Positions 21,573-32,779 of a DNA stretch of 64,000 nt are shown here, one piece after another. A program made the position numbers and the translations under genes. Source of the stretch: Yponomeuta sedellus. Its lineage: Eukaryota; Arthropoda; Insecta; Lepidoptera; Yponomeutidae. Location of the stretch: the NCBI GenBank assembly GCA_934045075.1, contig OW203722.1, positions 16,418,986-16,482,985 of the forward strand, in the 5' to 3' direction. The notes beneath the pieces were generated by a model. That model saw nothing but the letters and a program-made list of their open reading frames with translations, was not told where the DNA came from and made no database searches. Each line of letters begins with the position of its first letter. Position 1 is the stretch's first letter.

Positions 21573-24500
21573 TTTAGATGTTTGTTACTCAATGGCGCAG
21601 TAACGGCTGAACGGAGTGGCATGCAACTTAGAATGCAGATGACAAAGATCTGTGTTAAGACATAGGATGCCTGATATCCCGGTAATGCGTTCCCGTGGTA
21701 TAATTTCTAACGCTGTCGAAGGCGCGGGTAAAAGCATTTTTTTATAAATGTATAAATTGAATCCCATCGCAAATATTCGCTGACAAACGCCATGAGTGCA
21801 CAACTAATATCGGCGGCTGTAATTGATAGCTCCGTGAACCCTTTTACGTCAAGCAGCGCGCGATTTGTGATAAATATTACTGTCACTACACTTGACGACA
21901 AGAAGTGACGTAAATCAGATTCTAAAAGTTTTGTGCACGTGAACTAACAAATGCATGTGCAAACATGGTTAAAAGTTTCGCGAAGCAAATATTTATTGGC
22001 TCACTTACTAATGTATATACATACATATACTCACGTCTGTCTCACAGAGGGGTAGGTAGAGATCTCGATCTTGACACATCACCTTTGTGTATTCACAAAA
22101 AAATATATGCAAAGCATAGGTATACGCGTGGACTTTGCGTACAATAGCGATAATTACATCGTCCCTCTAAAGTGAAAATATGCCAAACAGTTTAGCCAAA
22201 ATTTAGTTATTTTTGTCTTTTCGTCATTTCATCAGGTAGGTAGGTATCTTGAATTGAGATAAAGGTATTTTATCACGTATATATTAGGTAACAAATATGA
22301 GTAAGCTATTCCACGCCTAGGAACAATTCATACAAAAAGTCACTTACGTATACTTGGAGGATGAAAGTGAGAACTATGTTTGTATTGAGATAATTTGGCC
22401 ATTCATGTTTGCCAAATTTTATCTTCGAGGTATGTAGGTACTAAAAACAAATGAAAATAATCATGTTTAAATTTAATCTAAACTGTGTTTCCAATATACT
22501 TTTGACAACATGAGTATACTTTTTATATGGAAAGAAAGACAACAGACTTCGAAAATTAAACCTTGTTATCTCGAAACTACGAAACTGTTACTCAATGCCT
22601 TGGCTCAAAGATTGGGCATATCTGAATGAACTTATGAGACTGTTTCTAAAATAACGTACCAAAATACAAATTCACAAGCGACCCTAAAGAAAAAAACATT
22701 ATCTTGTGCACATGGAACTTGAAAAAACAACAACGTAACTTCGTAATTGACAACATTTCAAAATTGTATGGAGTTCTAATTCGAAAACCATTTCGAGATT
22801 TGGCTTTGTAAAGCACGTAAAAAAATATTTCAGTTTTTTCTGTGGTTGCATTTCCGAGAAAATGGTAAAAACACAAAAATACGCTGATGACGTCACACAA
22901 TGGCTCTCAGTGAACATGCCTGTGCCACGATAAAAAAAAGTCAATTTCAAGATCTAACCTGAAAAATTACTTTGTGTGTATTTAGTAATTTTTCGATACG
23001 AAATGATGGGCGGTGATGTGACAACTTGGAAACCAATGAAACTGCAGTATTGCTTCGTGTGAACAGATTGAACAAAATTAAGTAGAGATAAATAAATTTA
23101 ACACTACACAAAGTTTGTTTACGTTACGCAAGGCAAGCCACACCACATAAGTATCAGGGTTACCATACTTTATACTTACCATTATAAATAACCTTGAAAA
23201 AGTAGCTATAAAAGTAACAAACTGGCAGCAAAAACACTCCGAACGCACATAAAGGCTTTGCCAACATAAAGTGCATTTTAAAAAAGGAACAACTACATAT
23301 ACATACATAAGGGATGATGAATTGAACTAAGCTGATTTAATTGTATAAAAGAAAAACATATTTGCAGATGTTAAAAAATACAGAAACTGTTTTTTAACAT
23401 AGCCCTGGCAATAATAAAATGACATTTGTTTGTAACTATGTTTTTTTAGGATATTAGGCAAAAGAAAACATATTGTGAGCCTCGTTGTTTCGTCACTTCC
23501 GGTAAAAATATTTTTAACTTTAAAACTTAAAAAATATAAGAAAACGTGCGTGTTTCAGAAAATAAAAAAATATGGTTCGTTTTATTTTATATCTAGTTTC
23601 CTTTAAGACAATAAAATACGTATGCTAAAAAAATGAAATGTTGTCAATTATAAATGTTGCCTCACACGGTACTTAGAAGGATGTGTCTGGGAGGCTATCC
23701 AGAGTCAAACGCAACGTATTCGATACCAAAATGATACAATTTGAAGAACCCTTATTGATTCTCATTATGATAAAATTTATAAAGCTAGAGAATAAAAAAC
23801 ATATGTCAAGTTTAAAAAAAACAGCTACAATAAAAAGTCTTCATGGTGCAATAATGTTGATGTTAGAATATTGTGAATCAATCTGTGGCATGTGTTATTC
23901 ATGCGTCTTAATTATTTGTGTGAATTTATATGGATCTCGGTCTGAAATAAAAATGTTTCATTTCATTTCAATAATTCTTGGGTAAAGTAGGCGCACAAGG
24001 ATTATGTACAAACATGGAACATGAAGACTTTTGACACTAGCAAAATCTCGGAGTGGGTACTATCTGAATTTAAAAAAAAAACCTTTTTATTATTCCACTA
24101 TCGGTAATATAGTATTGGTAAATTGATTGATTACAATATATGAAGAATGCTATATGAATACTTATTACTGTTGCACAAAAACAGAACTCTGCAAGTTGCA
24201 GTAAGATAACTTTAAAGTTGTCAACTCGCAAAATAAAGGGTAGGTAGAAAATATTAGTAATTGAAATTATGAAGTTTTGGTTCTTTCTTGATTGAGCGAG
24301 GATGAATTGAAACCTACATCCAATAGATAACGTAGCGCTCAGTTTGCGATACACTATACTCGGGTATCATAATACGTACGTACCTACTTCTTGACGTGAA
24401 TACGTCTAATTGAGCTAATGAGGGAGGAATGCCTTAATTAGTAGCGTATACCGACTCCATTACAGAGAGCCACAGCACACATGCCCCGTGGCAAAGCGGG

Positions 24501-24894
24501 TTAATTACAACCAATAACTCTTTAATTAACCAGTGTATAGGTCTTTTGCTATAGAGCCATGTCTGGGTGGTTTTGTGAAAGGCGGAGATCAGGGCCCTAT
24601 TTTATTTATAAAACAACAATTAACTTAAACAAATTACTCGGACTTCGTATTGACGTATTTCGGATCTTATTCAGTGGTGGGTTAGCTACGTAGCAAATGC
24701 TACGGCCTCACAGATTTGGGGGCTCTGCGCACCAGCGTTTTCAGACTGTAAAACAATATTTCAATTTATGTGTCACCTATGATCACCAAATGCAGTGGTG
24801 AACGTTCGCTATAAACATTAACATCTGAGAAAGATGCATGAACACGATGAGTCAAAAACACTTTAGCTCATCGTATTCCTTTTGGTATTTTAAT
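21573..24894. other. Long unannotated AT-rich stretch
   Basis: About 3.3 kb with no gene or repeat that I recognise. Overlapping short open frames (22646-22950, 23078-23308, 23683-23985, 24070-24354) have AT-driven composition and no motif. Near 24410-24540 there is a cluster of TAATTA-type cores (CTAATTGAGCTAATGAG, CCTTAATTAG, GGTTAATTAC, CTTTAATTAAC), a possible regulatory patch. Confidence 0.45.
24405..24540. promoter_or_regulatory. Candidate cis-regulatory patch rich in homeodomain motifs
   Basis: At least five TAAT/ATTA cores lie within about 130 bases around a GC-richer middle (ACATGCCCCGTGGCAAAGCG). CTAATTGAGCTAATGAGGGA resembles the paired motif at 32790 and 33290. Inference only. 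Confidence 0.3.
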
Positions 24895-24962
24895 TCCATT
24901 TTTAGGGGAGGGCTATGTCCAGCAGTGGGCTAAATAATATAGCCTGACGAAAAAGAAGAAGA
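24895..24962 (+). repeat. RTE-type LINE 3' tail
   Basis: GGGGAGGGCTATGTCCAGCA, GTGGGCTAAATAATATAGCC and a GAAAAAGAAGAAGAAG tail: a severely 5'-truncated copy of the family whose coding end is at 42 kb. Confidence 0.7.
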
Positions 24963-25167
24963 AGATTCCTTTTTGTGAATCCATTTGCTTGCCTTTGCTC
25001 AAAGAAATCTATACTCAAATTAAATCCCTAAATCTAGATGTATTTGAATATCGCACTGCTTATAACTCTCACCTTATATATCAAATTGTATAGTAGTAAA
25101 GAGATTGTGGATTTGTTGATCTGAATAAAAAACTTTGGACTTAGCATACCAGTACAATGTATGTAAA
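24963..25167. other. Spacer
   Basis: Nothing recognised. Confidence 0.4.
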
Positions 25168-25215
25168 GGAATGATTTATACAGCGTTCATTGGCACCTTC
25201 TCTCACTTTCCTGTC
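25168..25215 (-). repeat. Repeat family G, 3' end only
   Basis: ATGATTTATACAGCGTTCAT and GGCACCTTCTCTCACTTTC match the start of the copy at 17840-17880. Confidence 0.6.
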
Positions 25216-26324
25216 ATCTGGATAAATAAATAAATACTACAATTACTCTTATCGCTCTTATTAAACATACCCTACAACCACAATCATAACTGCATTCAGT
25301 CACAGAAGATTATTCGACGCGCCACGCGTCCACAATAACCGTGTGCAAAGAGATATCCACGCCCGCGCCATATCTTATGTATATACCACCTGAATTAGAA
25401 ATCTGAAATCTATTCGAACAGAAAAAAAAGAGTACTTACACAGTACAAACAAAATATACTTATCTTAATATAAAATTGCCTCGGTCTTTAGCGGAGTCTT
25501 CAAGGTGTTCCCATACCAACCCAAGTTTTTTTCACCTTTGACTCGTTTAAACTTAATACTTTACGATACATTTATTCAGTTAAATTTCTCCTGCATCTAC
25601 CAAATAATTTGGTCTAATTCTTGACTATCCCTTTTGCCAACTCGAAAATTATAATCTCTTAAGTTTGAACTACATATTTAAGTTAAACATAAATCAACAT
25701 GTAAATTCAAAGAAGAAATAGAAGCACGACCAAAAATGGTGACCACAGTAAATCCACTAGCCTGCAGAACATTTAAATTTTTTTTAAACTGTAGAAGTTA
25801 GACATTTAAAATAACAAAACGTTTTATAACAAATTTTATAAATTTTCTTTGAAATTATAGTAGTTAAATTATTTTAGTAGTATTTCAATTCTTTTTTGAG
25901 TGTACTAATAAAGTTATTGCAATTTTAGAAGTGTAATACTATGTTTTGCAGGCCAGTGTAATGCGAAATCTAATACAATTTATTTATTTACTAAAAAATA
26001 TTATCAACGTACTTTACTTTAGCAGCTAAAAAGAACTTAATTACGCGGGACACCCGTTCGATTGAGCGTATCGCGACGCGTCGAATAATCTTCTGCGTCT
26101 AAATGTAGCTCAGAGTGGATTAATCCGTCGCAGACATCCTACATTACGTCGGTACGTACCGACTGATGAGATGAAACATCGAAAATGCAATTAATTACCG
26201 CATCGGTTGCATTCTCAGAAATTCGATAACTAATTAGTGTACCGTCCGTTTGAAACCCGGCAACACACATGAACACTATAGAAGGTTGGTTCCAGCCGAG
26301 GATTTGCTCTCGTAATTGTTAAGA
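25216..26324. other. Unannotated spacer
   Basis: No gene recognised. Two inverse blocks, AGAAGATTATTCGACGCG (near 25304) and CGCGTCGAATAATCTTCTGC (near 26078), form an inverted repeat about 750 bases apart. The part at 26130-26240 contains GCAATTAATTACC and AACTAATTAGTG. Confidence 0.45.
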
Positions 26325-26490
26325 TTAGATAGATAGAGAACACTTTATTGAACATAAAAATGGAAATTACACAGATATTTCTTATCCTAAGAGTACAGAC
26401 GGCGGCCTTATCACTAAAAGTGATCTCTTCCAGACAACCTTCGGATGAACTGGACTAATACATTAGAGAAGGAAGTAGATGTACAAAAAA
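26325..26490 (-). repeat. LINE 3' end fragment (CAATAAAGTGTTCTC family)
   Basis: On the minus strand: GAAGAGATCACTTTTAGTGA, TAAGGCCGCCGTCTGTAC, and a GTTCAATAAAGTGTTCTCTA tail with a CTAT repeat. Matching tails lie at 37505-37575 and 58345-58475 on plus. Confidence 0.65.
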
Positions 26491-26751
26491 AAACATAGAA
26501 AACATTAATTAAGATTAGGTATTGGAAGGGTTATTCTGATAAATAATAATAAGTGTATGACTTCAAGAACACTGTGTTTAGATTAAAATTGTAGAATTAA
26601 AACTGGTCAGAATAAAGAGAAAACAATAATTTGCAAAGCAAAAATTGTTAGTAGTATTATTTCGTCAAACGTGAAGTAGCAAGTGGAAATCCAAAACAAA
26701 TCTAGAATGGGTGACGTAATGATTTTTTTTATTGAAAATTATGCAGTGTTT

Positions 26752-27115
26752 TGCGGCCTAGGCGAACCCAGTGATTGGAATCAATCACTTGAGTTAAGCA
26801 ACAACAGGCCCGGTCAGGTACTGGATGGGTGACCGTCCCGTGACTGCCGCTAGTGGCATTTTTCCGAGCGCTTCCGTGCTTCAAGGCACGTTAAGCCGTT
26901 GGTGCAGGCTGTCATGTAATGGCAGTCGTTAAGCCATGTCAGAGGTCTTATGGGCGGCTTGATTACTTCTGACAGTAAGGCTCGCCACCGCTGTCTTACA
27001 ATCCTCCACCAACCCGGACTTGGCCCCCGTGGTGGAGTATGGCCTAAGCTTCCTGCGATGCAGGAAGAGACCCGTGCCCCAGCAGTGGGGACAGACAAGG
27101 GTTGATAACGAACGA
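26752..27115 (+). repeat. 5S-rRNA-derived SINE, full copy
   Basis: The head resembles the 3' half of 5S rRNA: GAGTTAAGCAACAACAGGCC followed by CGGTCAGGTACTGGATGGGT and GACCG, the region of the internal Pol III promoter (A box, intermediate element, C box). The body carries GAGCGCTTCCGTGCTTC, GTAATGGCAGTCGTTAAGCC, CCCGTGGTGGAGTATGGCC and the LINE-like end CCCCAGCAGTGGGGACAGAC. Other copies: 35454 (minus), 40080 (headless), 51287 and 51978 (minus). Overlapping minus-strand open frames are repeat sequence, not genes. Confidence 0.85.
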
Positions 27116-27594
27116 TACCTATGTAAAGAGTTCCTATGTCTCAATACACTATTGCAAAGCGTTCTCCCAGAGAGAAAATGTGGGCTTAATCCTTAGTCGC
27201 AGCAGCGTACTGAATACAGCGACTTCTTCACTGAGTCAGCAGGTTAATCATTATGATCACCCACCCATTGAGTGTGTGTGAACCCAGTGTAAACGGAACA
27301 CCTCATACACTCAGGTATCCTCACAATGTTTTTTTTTACAGTTAGCAATTAGCTAACTGTAAAAGAAATGCTACTACTAATTGACAAATTTTGCGTAACT
27401 AAAAAAAGATTACATGCTATCGAATGATATCGTGTTATCGAATCCGGGACCTTTCAAATACGATGCCAACGTTCCACCCACGCTCTACCACCGCTCCTAC
27501 CATCCACAGCTTGATGTTGCGCAATATAGAAATCCACAGTTTATTATTCAGCTTCGATTGTTGCACAGAGAACACATCTTCACATTGATATTAA
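27116..27594. other. Spacer with small hairpin
   Basis: TTTTACAGTTAGC and its inverse GCTAACTGTAAAA form a 31-base hairpin at 27334-27364. The rest (27140-27330) has pieces that look like decayed repeat (CAGCAGCGTACTGAATACAG, CACTCAGGTATCCTC) but no secure match. Confidence 0.45.
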
Positions 27595-27740
27595 TAATGA
27601 GACCAAAGTTCCATTCCCAGTCCGGGCATATACCATTTGTGAAGTTATAGTGGCAATACCACTCGCGAAACACGGAAAACACCGTGAGTAAACCTGAGTG
27701 GATTAGGTGTTCAAATACCTTAGGGCATGAAGTCAATCCA
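27595..27740 (+). repeat. Repeat family G fragment
   Basis: CCAGTCCGGGCATATACC, CGGAAAACACCGTGAGTAAA and GGTGTTCAAATACC correspond to the middle of the family (compare 1790-1900 and 14880-14910). Confidence 0.5.
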
Positions 27741-27947
27741 TTCGCGCCAATTTATGGTGGACACGCGAGAAGGCATTCATGTGATTAAAAATATGTTAGT
27801 CCGTACTAAAACTAATTAAAGTCCCTCTTAGATTAGGAAGTGCGCTTTTAATTTAAGTTTATTATCTTATCTTAACATAATAATACATCATATTTAACGA
27901 GTTCACTATTAGGCCGAGTCGGTAATGATTAAGAAAGAGGACAAAAT

Positions 27948-28735
27948 ATTTTAGGCGTATTTCGGCTTATGCTTTTCAAACCAATGAGAAACGTAGTTAA
28001 CAAATTCCTTTTTTCAGGACCTCCATTGTATCACTTACAGATACAAAATAGTGAACATTTTTGAGGTTTATTGCTATGTAAAGTTCGATTTATTGCTATC
28101 CAAAGCATGGTAAAGTTCGACAATTTGACACTTCTCACAAGCTCAGTAATCATTAAGAACTATTAATTGGATTTTAGGCCTATGTTTTTCAAATCAATGA
28201 GAAATTTAGTTAAGAGATTTATTTTTTTTGACGTCTACAGTATCATTATACTATTTTTATTTTTAATGCACTAACCCGTGCTAAGGACAAATTTAAAAAC
28301 CTATTTAGAGGCTAAAAACACGGATCTCTCTGGTCTATCTGGCACGGATAGCCAGAGGTTGCGGGTTCGAATCCCGGCATGGGTGAAATTTTTAGCCTCT
28401 AAATAGGTTTTTAAGTCTACAGTATCATATACAGGTACGAACTGATGAAACGTTTGGAGTTTTCTCATAATACCTCACCATGGTAAAGTTTGGAAATTTG
28501 ACACTTGCTCATTAATCATAGATTTAATTGGATTATAGGCCTTAGTATTTAAAATAAATGAGAAACCTAGTTAATAAATTCCCTTTTCGTGACGTCCACT
28601 GTATTATTTACAGGTACAAACTGGTAAAACATTTGGAGTGTTCTTGTAATACCAAAATGGTAGCGCTTCGCAATGTGACACTTCTGACAAGCTCACTTAT
28701 CATAGAGAACTTGTAATTGGAGCTCATAACTTTAG
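27948..28735. repeat. Three-unit tandem repeat, unit about 180-220 bp
   Basis: Units start near 27948, 28169 and 28530. Each shows TTTTAGGCcTATG or equivalent, CAATGAGAAA..TAGTTAA, GACGTCCACTGTATCATTTACAG in approximate form, a variant of TGGTAAAGTTCG, TTGACACTTCT, ACAAGCTCA and an ATTGGA end. The middle unit is split by a palindromic-head SINE (28247-28414), so the array existed before that insertion. Confidence 0.7.
28247..28414 (-). repeat. Palindromic-head tRNA SINE, copy 3
   Basis: The left tail TACTATTTTTATTTTTAATG leads to GCACTAACCCGTGCTAAGG and CCTATTTAGAGGC. A rearranged centre follows, then ATCTGGCACGGATAGCCAG, GGTTGCGGGTTCGAATCCC, GGCATGGGTG and CCTCTAAATAGGTTTTTAA. GTCTACAGTATCAT flanks both sides (28233-28246 and 28415-28428), a perfect 14-bp target duplication inside the tandem repeat, which gives the exact empty site. 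Confidence 0.92.
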
Positions 28736-29189
28736 TGCCTTATGGCCGACTCTTTGCTGGAAAATTCAAAGACACTGCACTACAGTTAAGCATTTACTTA
28801 GCGAAATTCTCAATTCAGGAAGGCCTCAATTCTCAATTCATGCCCTTAGGCTCGAATACTATCTTATCGATGTGGTACTTCTGTAAGAGGCAGGTATTTA
28901 CAGCGTTTGTGCCCGCAGCGCGGCGGGCTAGAGCTTAATTAGTGAAATAAGAGCCGGAGAGCGCCGCTGTAAGGATAAAGTATGTGAATGTGAAACCCGG
29001 AGCTGAAAATGATGCAGGCAAAGTGCTAACTATCACAAATAGACAACTGTCTACTAAATAATAATAATAACTTCCACGCAACACGATCACTTGTCCTGGC
29101 CCTAAAGTAGGATACTTGTGCTATGGTAAACAGGCAAGGAGATCACAAACTGTAGTCTTAGAACTTTCAGTGCTAAAACTGTTTAGCTC
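28736..29189. other. Unannotated spacer
   Basis: Nothing recognised; a small open frame at 28717-28938 begins in the tandem repeat and has no motif. Confidence 0.4.
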
Positions 29190-29375
29190 CCGCTCAATTC
29201 AATTCAATTTATTTCAACGTAAAAAATTTACATTCTGTTTGCCGAATGTCAAAGTACAATGTAACATGAAATTGAAAGCCGCTGCCTTCGGGCCGTAGTG
29301 TAGTGGAGAAAAAGGCAGCGGAAAAAAAACTCCACTCTGACCATCTTTTTTCAAGTCCTCTTAAATCTAATACAT
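29190..29375 (-). repeat. LINE/SINE 3' fragment, GCCGCTGCC family
   Basis: Minus copy of the repeat at 2530: AATTCAATTTATTTCAACG, TTACATTCTGTTTGCCGAAT, GCCGCTGCCTTCGGGCCGTA, GAGAAAAAGGCAGCGG. The inverse GCCGCTGCCTT and AAGGCAGCGG blocks would form a stem in RNA. Confidence 0.65.
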
Positions 29376-29743
29376 TAGATACCGCTCAAACAATCTATCC
29401 GTCTATATGTAAGCCAGAGGCAAATAGTTTCTTAGTTCCTTTCTTTAAATTACAATGTTATACGTGCTAATCAACCTGTACAGGTAAGTGTAACTATCGA
29501 CGGAATGACCCGAGTGTCTGTGACTGTACTTACAAAACAGTACGTCACTGTCACGCCACTTTAGGTTATCTCCGGGTTACTCCAATTAGAGCATTTTGTG
29601 TCACTCCCATTATTTTTCTATTCTATTTCAAAACAAACTCTGCGTTTATCTATCTGTCTATCTATTGAGGTCTTGACTCCTGTTTATTGGTGGAGAAGTA
29701 CAGAAAAATTAAGGACTTTTCAATTGCTGAATGCCGTAAAAAC
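29376..29743. other. Spacer
   Basis: Nothing recognised. Confidence 0.4.
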
Positions 29744-29780
29744 AGTTGGCTATACAAATTACCTATTTGTATAGCCAACT
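29744..29780. repeat. Perfect 37-bp hairpin
   Basis: AGTTGGCTATACAAAT and ATTTGTATAGCCAACT are exact inverses with a 5-base loop. Confidence 0.9.
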
Positions 29781-30009
29781 AAATAATAAAATAAACTAGA
29801 TTAAGTAAATATTATTATTAATATACCACAACTGAAAAAAATACCCTATGTATATAATTTATTCGGGTACTTACTATTAAAATTAAAGCGTTTTTTTAGA
29901 CAACTCGTTACCTGATTTATTTAACCTTAAAGAATATTGGAGAATTTTCCTGGATGAATCACATCACATTACACTAATCAAAGTAATCATTACCACGTCA
30001 CACATCACA

Positions 30010-30215
30010 TCACAAATATTATAAAGGCGAAAGTTTGTGAGTGTGTATGTTTGTTACTTCTTTAAGTCTAAACGGTTGGAGCGATTTTAATAAAATTTGG
30101 CATGGAGTTAGCTGACACCCTGGATTAACACATAGCCTACGTTTTACTGCGGGAAAATTTCTTATTCCCATGGGAAAATCGATAAATCGCGGGTAACACT
30201 GCGGGGCATAACTAG
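30010..30215 (+). mobile_element. Short Helitron, family 2
   Basis: Starts TCACAAATATTATAAAGGCG after an A and ends GGGGCATAACTAG before a T. Internal blocks AAAATTTGGCATGGAGTTAG and CTGACACCCTGGATTAACAC are typical of this repeat. A second 5' part lies inverted immediately downstream. Confidence 0.6.
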
Positions 30216-30345
30216 TATATTTATAAATAAGGCGAAAGTTTTTAACTCCATACCAAATTCTATTAAAATCGCTCCAGCCGTTTGGGCGTGAAAAAGTAAC
30301 AAACATAGACACTTACAATCTTTCGCCTTTATAATATTAGTGTGA
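30216..30345 (-). mobile_element. Inverted 5' part of Helitron family 2
   Basis: On the minus strand: TCACACTAATATTATAAAGG, CTATGTTTGTTACTTTTTCA, GGCTGGAGCGATTTTAATAG, TGGTATGGAGTTA. It mirrors 30010-30110, so the two together form a foldback arrangement. Minus-strand open frames here are coincidental. Confidence 0.6.
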
Positions 30346-30525
30346 TGATGATGATTTTTAAATATATTACATTTTACTAGAGTACCCTTTTTCTGCAATT
30401 TATGTTAACTACCTATTAGTTAGTGATTATCGTGGCATGACAACATACTAAAATACTCATAACTTACCTTAACATACTGTGTAATGGGCTGACTGGAAAC
30501 TAGAGAAAGAATAACATCAACTTAC

Positions 30526-30570
30526 TGGCACATACATTGCTTCTGGCCCTACACTAGGATACCATGAATA
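30526..30570 (-). repeat. SINE family A body fragment
   Basis: On the minus strand GGTATCCTAGTGTAGGGCC and AGAAGCAATGTATGTGCC match the body of the 1513 and 57444 copies. No tRNA head. Confidence 0.6.
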
Positions 30571-31499
30571 AGAACAAAAATTTAAAAATTGTTTTTTTCC
30601 TATCGCTTTCCTACTGAACTTGATACTCGACGTCATTTTTAACCTGAACAACCCTATGTTACGACATTTTGTTTTAACAAATATTACTGATAGAATAAAA
30701 AAGATAAGATAGAATAGAAAAGAGCCTCTTTTGCAGGTTATTTTGATAATAAACACTTAGAGAATCAACCTGAGTCAGTAGAAGTAAGAAGCAGTCTTTG
30801 ACGTGTAGGGTTGGCACATATTTTATTATCGTTTAAATACAAAAACTATTTCAAGTATGTACTCGATTTTTTTAGATACCACTATTCTGAAGAAAAATGC
30901 CGTGTCATAAAACTTTATTAGATAAAAAAAAATTTAAATGACTTTAATTAGATTATGCACATGACATATTCGGTAACAATATTACGAGCACTGAGTACTG
31001 GCGTCCTCCTGATTGTAGTTCCAGCATGGCGAACTCAAGGGTTAGTAGAACTTCTGCGGCGACAGGCTCCAACGTGACTCACGAAGCCCAGCATTTTTTT
31101 TATTTCAGTTACATAGACCGCAGTAAAATTTACAGCGGTCATAACAGTAAGTGGGTTTCAGTCGAATTTCCTCTGCTGTTGGTTAGATCGACAATCTCGA
31201 GCCGAGCATCTTCAAAATCTCTAACACTATACTATCTTTGAATACTGACTTATGTCATTATTATAATATTTACGTATTAATTGAAAATAACCCTCAAGTC
31301 GATAGACAACATAATTTCTTTCAATTTAGATCATAAAAACTTCTAGGCCTATTTTACTCTTCTTACGAGTATAATAAATCGCTTTTATTATACTCTCAAG
31401 AAGAGACAACACTATTTTTTCCTTTCTATCTATTTTTATACTTTTCTAGGAAAAAATGCACTTTATGGTTTCAAAGTAATATTTTGATGTGTCTCCAAC
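30571..31499. other. Unannotated spacer
   Basis: No gene recognised. An imperfect hairpin (GAGTATAATAAA and TTTATTATACTC) lies near 31366-31396. A splice-acceptor-like TTTTTTTATTTCAG occurs near 31096, but no exon can be supported. Confidence 0.4.
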
Positions 31500-31660
31500 C
31501 GGCCAATCCTTGGGTCGCATCCACGCACATCCGTCCTCTGGGCTAATTTGTTTGTGGAGCGGAGAGAAGACAGCGGGCGACCGCTCCGGACCAATTAGTG
31601 AGCGGCGGCGACGGCGGCGGGCCCACATCGAAAAGGCGAGGGCCTTGCGTGTGACAACCC
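31500..31660. other. GC-rich patch with a homeodomain-like core
   Basis: A GC-rich block (GCGGGCGACCGCTCCGG, GAGCGGCGGCGACGGCGGCG) surrounds GACCAATTAGTGAG. Open frames on both strands (31446-31700 and 31489-31716) follow from composition; the proline/arginine-rich translations are unrecognised. It may be a regulatory CpG patch. Confidence 0.35.
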
Positions 31661-31760
31661 TAATGAAGTGCACACTGCGCCCCTGTTTGCGCTGCGTCAA
31701 TTTATTTTACGTATAAAAGGGTTATGTTTATTTATCAATAATTTCAGTTTTTTTTTTAAA

Positions 31761-31937
31761 CTAGCTGACCCAGCGAACTTCGTAAAGCCTAACCGTCGAT
31801 TCTTTTTTTTTTCTCTCCGTAAGAACCATCCTCGTACTTCAAGGAATATTCTAAAAAAAGAAGTAGCGAAATAGGTTCAGATGCTCTCGAGATTTGCGCT
31901 TACCAACACCTTCAGCGATTCATTTTTATATTATAGA
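31761..31937 (-). mobile_element. Short non-autonomous Helitron, family 1
   Basis: Minus strand: begins TCTATAATATAAAAATGAAT after an A and ends GGGTCAGCTAG before a T. The block ATTCCTTGAAGTACGAGGAT is shared with the other copies. Confidence 0.7.
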
Positions 31938-32779
31938 TAAATCAGATTTTTTTTATTCTATAAAAAATATTCTATTCTATAAATTACATCCAAACTTTTT
32001 AACTAAAACTTTCCTTAGCACTACACATTATTGATTTTCAACCTGATCAACTTACTTGATTTTAAGTAAATATCCTTTAGCAAATTTATAATATATTCCG
32101 TTGAAGAGGTCAGTTTTTTTGCTTATTCGTAAATTAGAACGGGAAATTTGAAGCAAAATAGTAAAAGTGACCTACTGTCATGTTTTTAATCGTTGGAATG
32201 AATAAAATGTAGTCCAATCGCAAGCAGAAATAAGAATAGAAATGTGCCGAATATCAATAACACTTGTCAATTTAAAGTGGTGCGAAAAAACTACGTTTGA
32301 TCTATCGACAACTTTAAACAATGGGTCGTTGTATGCAAACAGCGATTTTCACTAATGTGGAATTACTCACGCCTACAAATGATTCACTGTGAAAAGAAAT
32401 TGATGACAACTGAACATATTTTTTTTTTATTTATTGGTTTTCTAAGTTCCGATTCTAAAACATTTTTCAAATGTACCTATTCAAAATCTTTTTTTTCAAT
32501 AGAACCACGTATAATTATGTAAAGATTTTATAAATTAAAAAAATAGATGCAATTTTTTAATACACAAGCGTAAATATTAAAAAAAATATCTTTTTGTGAC
32601 TCGTTACTTTTAAAGGATTTTTACGCCAGTAATTTTAAAATGGCGTCCGTTGGGTAGGTGCGGGTTGTATTACTTACTGTAATTTATAAGAAATAAACAA
32701 ACAAGTACCTGTAGGTACTTAGACCTTTCTCTAGAAAGAACCAAACGACCCGAGGGGTGTTCCTACGAAAGATTATCAT
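31938..32779. other. Unannotated AT-rich spacer
   Basis: Nothing recognised. Confidence 0.45.

Noticed and set aside
26779..26840. 5S rRNA gene
   Set aside because: Only the 3' half is 5S-like, followed by a shared non-5S body and LINE-like tail in several dispersed copies.
26850..27144. Minus-strand open frames over the 5S SINE (and similar ones at 51431-51762 and 51948-52389)
   Set aside because: Shadow frames of the repeat, reproduced wherever the SINE occurs.
31446..31716. Overlapping open frames on both strands in GC-rich DNA
   Set aside because: Stop codons are rare in GC-rich sequence; no motif supports coding.
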